The position numbers and the translations under genes were made by a program. Positions 61,898-64,000 of a DNA stretch of 64,000 bases are shown in pieces. The notes under the pieces were generated by a model. It saw nothing but the letters and a program-made list of their open reading frames with translations, had not been told where the DNA came from and searched no databases. Within the stretch, counting starts at the first letter, position 1. Every line of letters starts with the position of its first letter. This DNA comes from Microvirga antarctica. GTDB taxonomy: Bacteria > Pseudomonadota > Alphaproteobacteria > Rhizobiales > Beijerinckiaceae. Location: positions 1,178,001-1,242,000 of the forward strand of contig NZ_JAGEMM010000001.1 in assembly GCF_017921815.1 (NCBI RefSeq), written 5' to 3'.

Positions 61898-62410
61898 TTA
61901 CGCTCGGGGACGGGCTGGAACCGTACGGCGTGGCCTCAAGGCCTCAAGGTCGTCCTGCTCGTCGCGCAGGTCCTCTGACGTGCTCTTGATGAAGCGCGCG
62001 GCGACAAAACCCACTGCCAGCGAGGCAATGCCGAACGCCATGGGACGACGCCTTACAACCGCTTCAACATCACTGAAAATCTCCGAAAAGGTCCGCTCGC
62101 GAATTGAATCGGCGAGCTGCTCCAGGCCTTCGGCTGCGCTGTCGACGACAGCCTGAATATTGGGGCGCTCGTCAAAAGAGCTCGTCGACGACCGCAGCGA
62201 GGTTGCAAGATCGGCGACGGACTGAGCAACGTCAGCTTTGCGCTTACCAGCGTAATCGGTCGCCTGCTCCTTGGCCGCATCAATGAAATGGCGCCCCTGC
62301 GACACCGCTGCGTCAGCAATGCCCCCGACATCGGTTCGCAAGGCGTCCCAATCATCCGCGCTCATTCCGGATGGCTTTGCCTGATCCTTGTTCTGTTGAC
62401 CCACGCTCAT
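61898..62410 (-). CDS. First gene of the stress operon, small membrane-associated hypothetical
   Basis: A 170-residue protein with a long helical region (ADAAVSQGRHFIDAAKEQATDYAG) and one TM helix near the C-terminus (MAFGIASLAVGFVAARFI). Similar proteins are sometimes called nutrient-deprivation-induced. It is preceded by a GGAAC-N16-GGTT promoter, so the operon is likely under the EcfG general stress sigma factor. Confidence 0.75.
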   Translation of the reverse strand: MSVGQQNKDQAKPSGMSADDWDALRTDVGGIADAAVSQGRHFIDAAKEQATDYAGKRKADVAQSVADLATSLRSSTSSFDERPNIQAVVDSAAEGLEQLADSIRERTFSEIFSDVEAVVRRRPMAFGIASLAVGFVAARFIKSTSEDLRDEQDDLEALRPRRTVPARPRA

Positions 62411-62438
62411 TTTTCACCCCTCGCAATCGCCAGACAGT

Positions 62439-62463
62439 AACCACGCCGCACTCGGCTGGTTCC
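62439..62463 (-). promoter_or_regulatory. EcfG-type promoter of the four-gene stress operon
   Basis: Minus strand GGAAC (62463-62459), 16 bases, GGTT (62442-62439), one base off CGTT. The start codon is 29 bases from the -10 element. Confidence 0.65.
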
Positions 62464-62701
62464 CAGACGCACCGGCAGCGTCCGCCGGAAAACGACGACT
62501 GTCGTGCACGGTCCGTTCGAAAGCCAGCGGCGTTCGCAGGGCTCCCTTCGAAAAGGTGTCGCGAGAAGGTCTCGCACGCGGCACCCCGCGGTTGCGATCC
62601 TGGATCGGGCGGGGACGACGGGGGCGTAGCGCAGGGGCGTGGCGGCACAGCCCGACCCGCTGGGAGGCGGGACCGCCACGCGTCAAACCGTCAAGACGGA
62701 G

Positions 62702-63127
62702 TCACAGTCGACGGAGTGACGCCTTGCTCGGCAGCATCGGAGTGGGTCCGGTTGCCAGCATATCCACCAGATCAGCCACCGTTCGGCGGGTGCGATCATC
62801 CTTGAGGCGAATGAAGCTCTCGACCAGCCGGTCGCTGTCGGGACAGGCGAGAAATTCAGTCATGCCGCGCCTCTCGGAGGGGACGCTGACACCCAGGAAG
62901 GCAACTCCCTCGAAGAAGAACTCGATGCCGACATCGAGGATGCTGGCGATGTGAAGAAGCCGCCCGGCGCCAATGCGATTGGTCCCCTTCTCATATTTCT
63001 GGATCTGCTGAAACGTCAGGCCAAGCGCCTCGCCGAGGGCCTCCTGACTCATGCCCAGCGCCATGCGGCGGCGGCGCACCTGAGTTCCGATATGGCGGTC
63101 GACCGCAGTCGGCGACTTCTTCTCCAC
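62702..63127 (-). CDS. XRE-family HTH regulator
   Basis: A 141-residue protein with an N-terminal XRE HTH (VRRRRMALGMSQEALGEALG, then TFQQIQKYEKGTNRIGAGRLLHIASILDV) and a C-terminal part of unknown role (ESFIRLKDDRTRRTVADLVDML). The start is GTG 63127 with AGGGG upstream, and a TTG 63178 further up is unlikely. It is divergent from the LuxR-type gene, with an inverted repeat in between, so it may regulate that gene and itself. Confidence 0.88.
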   Translation of the reverse strand: MEKKSPTAVDRHIGTQVRRRRMALGMSQEALGEALGLTFQQIQKYEKGTNRIGAGRLLHIASILDVGIEFFFEGVAFLGVSVPSERRGMTEFLACPDSDRLVESFIRLKDDRTRRTVADLVDMLATGPTPMLPSKASLRRL

Positions 63128-63182
63128 AGATAACCCCTGTGCACATTGTGGACGATAGCTCCTAATCGCCCATTTCAAAAAC

Positions 63183-63214
63183 TAAAAGTAGATTTATTCT
63201 ATAATTCACTTTTA
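63183..63214. promoter_or_regulatory. Inverted repeat between the XRE and LuxR genes
   Basis: Perfect arms TAAAAGT (63183-63189) and ACTTTTA (63208-63214) with an 18-base AT-rich spacer. It lies in the divergent promoter region and may be the operator for the XRE or LuxR protein. Confidence 0.4.
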
Positions 63215-63239
63215 AATTGTAATCGTGCGGGAGGACACA

Positions 63240-63977
63240 TTGGGGGGAGAGAGCTTCAGCTATGCCAACGAGGCGTTCGCGTTCGTGGAGCGACTTGATC
63301 ACCTGACGAGCCCGTCCGCGATCCTGGACGCCATGGAAGTCTCGTTGTCCCGCTTCGGTTTCCAGAATTTCATCGTCGCAGGCCTTCCCGGCCCCCGGGA
63401 GCGGGTGGACCAAGTCGTGTTGCTCAAGAAATGGCCGCCCGGCTGGTTTGATCTTTACATCAGCGAGGATTTCGTCCGCGACGACCCGATCATCCGCCGC
63501 TGCCGGAACTCTGTTCAGCCTTTCGCCTGGATCGAGGCACCCTTCGACCGCGAGAAAGAGCCCCGCTGCCTCGAGGTGATGAACCGGGCAAGCGATTTCG
63601 GCATGACCCACGGGTTCTGCCTGCCGATCCATGGCATCAACGGCTACGAAGCCTGTATCTCCATGAGCGGCACCGATCTCGACCTCACCGCCAAGACGAA
63701 GCCAGCGCTCCATTTGATGAGCGTTTATGCGTTTGAGCGGATCCGCGCGCAGATGTCTCCGGAGCGGCAATCGGCCGGTAAGCCCCTTACCGCGCGGGAG
63801 CGGGAGATGCTGGCCTGGGCGGCGGCGGGAAAATCGGCCGCCGATACCGGCGACATCCTCGGGATCACAGAGCGCACCGTGACGGCGCATATCGTCAGCG
63901 CCTGCCACAAACTTGAGGCCACCAACAAGACACAGGCTGTCGCGCGGGCGCTCCAGTACAGGCTGCTCAACATCTGA
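63240..63977 (+). CDS. LuxR-family quorum-sensing-type regulator
   Basis: A 245-residue transcription factor. Residues about 15-165 form an autoinducer-binding domain with the conserved W...Y...DDP pattern (WFDLYISEDFVRDDPIIRRC) and FAWIEA, and the C-terminal 65 residues a LuxR HTH (LTAREREMLAWAAAGKSAADTG, TERTVTAHIVSACHKL). The start is TTG 63240, since GGGAGG lies seven bases upstream, rather than GTG 63225. No luxI synthase gene precedes it, and the window ends 23 bases after it, so a downstream luxI cannot be judged. Confidence 0.88.
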   Translation: MGGESFSYANEAFAFVERLDHLTSPSAILDAMEVSLSRFGFQNFIVAGLPGPRERVDQVVLLKKWPPGWFDLYISEDFVRDDPIIRRCRNSVQPFAWIEAPFDREKEPRCLEVMNRASDFGMTHGFCLPIHGINGYEACISMSGTDLDLTAKTKPALHLMSVYAFERIRAQMSPERQSAGKPLTAREREMLAWAAAGKSAADTGDILGITERTVTAHIVSACHKLEATNKTQAVARALQYRLLNI

Positions 63978-64000
63978 CCCTGTAGGTTCTTACAATATCT

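Overview
The window is GC-rich chromosomal DNA from an alphaproteobacterium, almost certainly of the order Hyphomicrobiales (Rhizobiales). The evidence is a CtrA/ChpT/SciP cell-cycle set with a divergent fliJ, several sites matching the EcfG (general stress sigma factor) promoter GGAAC-N16/17-(C/G)GTT, a PmtA-type phospholipid methyltransferase, and DUF1134, DUF1153, DUF4112 and DUF6894 proteins. There is no prophage, insertion sequence, CRISPR array or rRNA. One tRNA gene (tRNA-Met, CAT) is present. The genes are densely packed, and many neighbours overlap by ATGA or GTGA. The window cuts off the start of an amino-acid ABC transporter ATPase at its left edge and ends just after a LuxR-type regulator.

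Layout. Positions 1-14.3 kb hold housekeeping and metabolic genes: an ABC ATPase, DUF4112, an M15-like peptidase, adenine deaminase, nicotinate phosphoribosyltransferase, the ApbC/Mrp Fe-S carrier with a TusA-like protein, CsbD, a sensorless histidine kinase, type-2 glycerate kinase with GalM, and an SSADH-type dehydrogenase. Positions 14.5-28.7 kb form an exopolysaccharide locus: epimerase, two NarL/LuxR-type regulators with degenerate receivers, an ExoY-like priming transferase, two glycosyltransferases, a Wzz-like protein, a Wzy-like polymerase, a Wzx-like flippase fused in frame to a GH16 glycanase, a polysaccharide deacetylase, and a second GH16 enzyme with RTX repeats. Positions 29.4-40.7 kb hold TerC, a GntR-controlled oligopeptide ABC transporter with a gamma-glutamyltransferase-like enzyme, an outer-membrane protein, an extensin-like protein and an orphan BrnA antitoxin. 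Positions 41-54.3 kb hold a diguanylate cyclase, hydrolase, tRNA, pmtA, mnmA and then the cell-cycle block sciP, a free-standing FlbD-like HTH, fliJ, ctrA and chpT. Positions 54.5-64 kb hold cysQ-like, DUF1134, a D-amino-acid aminotransferase, a SWIB protein, a response regulator, a four-gene membrane/stress operon, and an XRE/LuxR divergent pair.

How the parts connect. Three regulatory themes run through the window. (1) Cell cycle: a perfect TTAA-N7-TTAA CtrA box lies upstream of one NarL-like regulator, in the divergent region that also precedes the exopolysaccharide operon. This suggests that polysaccharide output is tied to the cell cycle. (2) General stress: five EcfG-type promoters precede csbD, a 45-residue membrane protein at 41016-41153, a secreted Pro-rich protein, a response regulator and the four-gene envelope operon. 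(3) Polysaccharide remodelling: the locus encodes two GH16 enzymes, one tethered to the flippase and one apparently secreted by a type I system.

Limits. All functional calls come from reading motifs in the sequence. No database search, promoter scan or structure prediction was run. Start codons were chosen by ribosome-binding sites and overlaps, and doubtful ones are noted.
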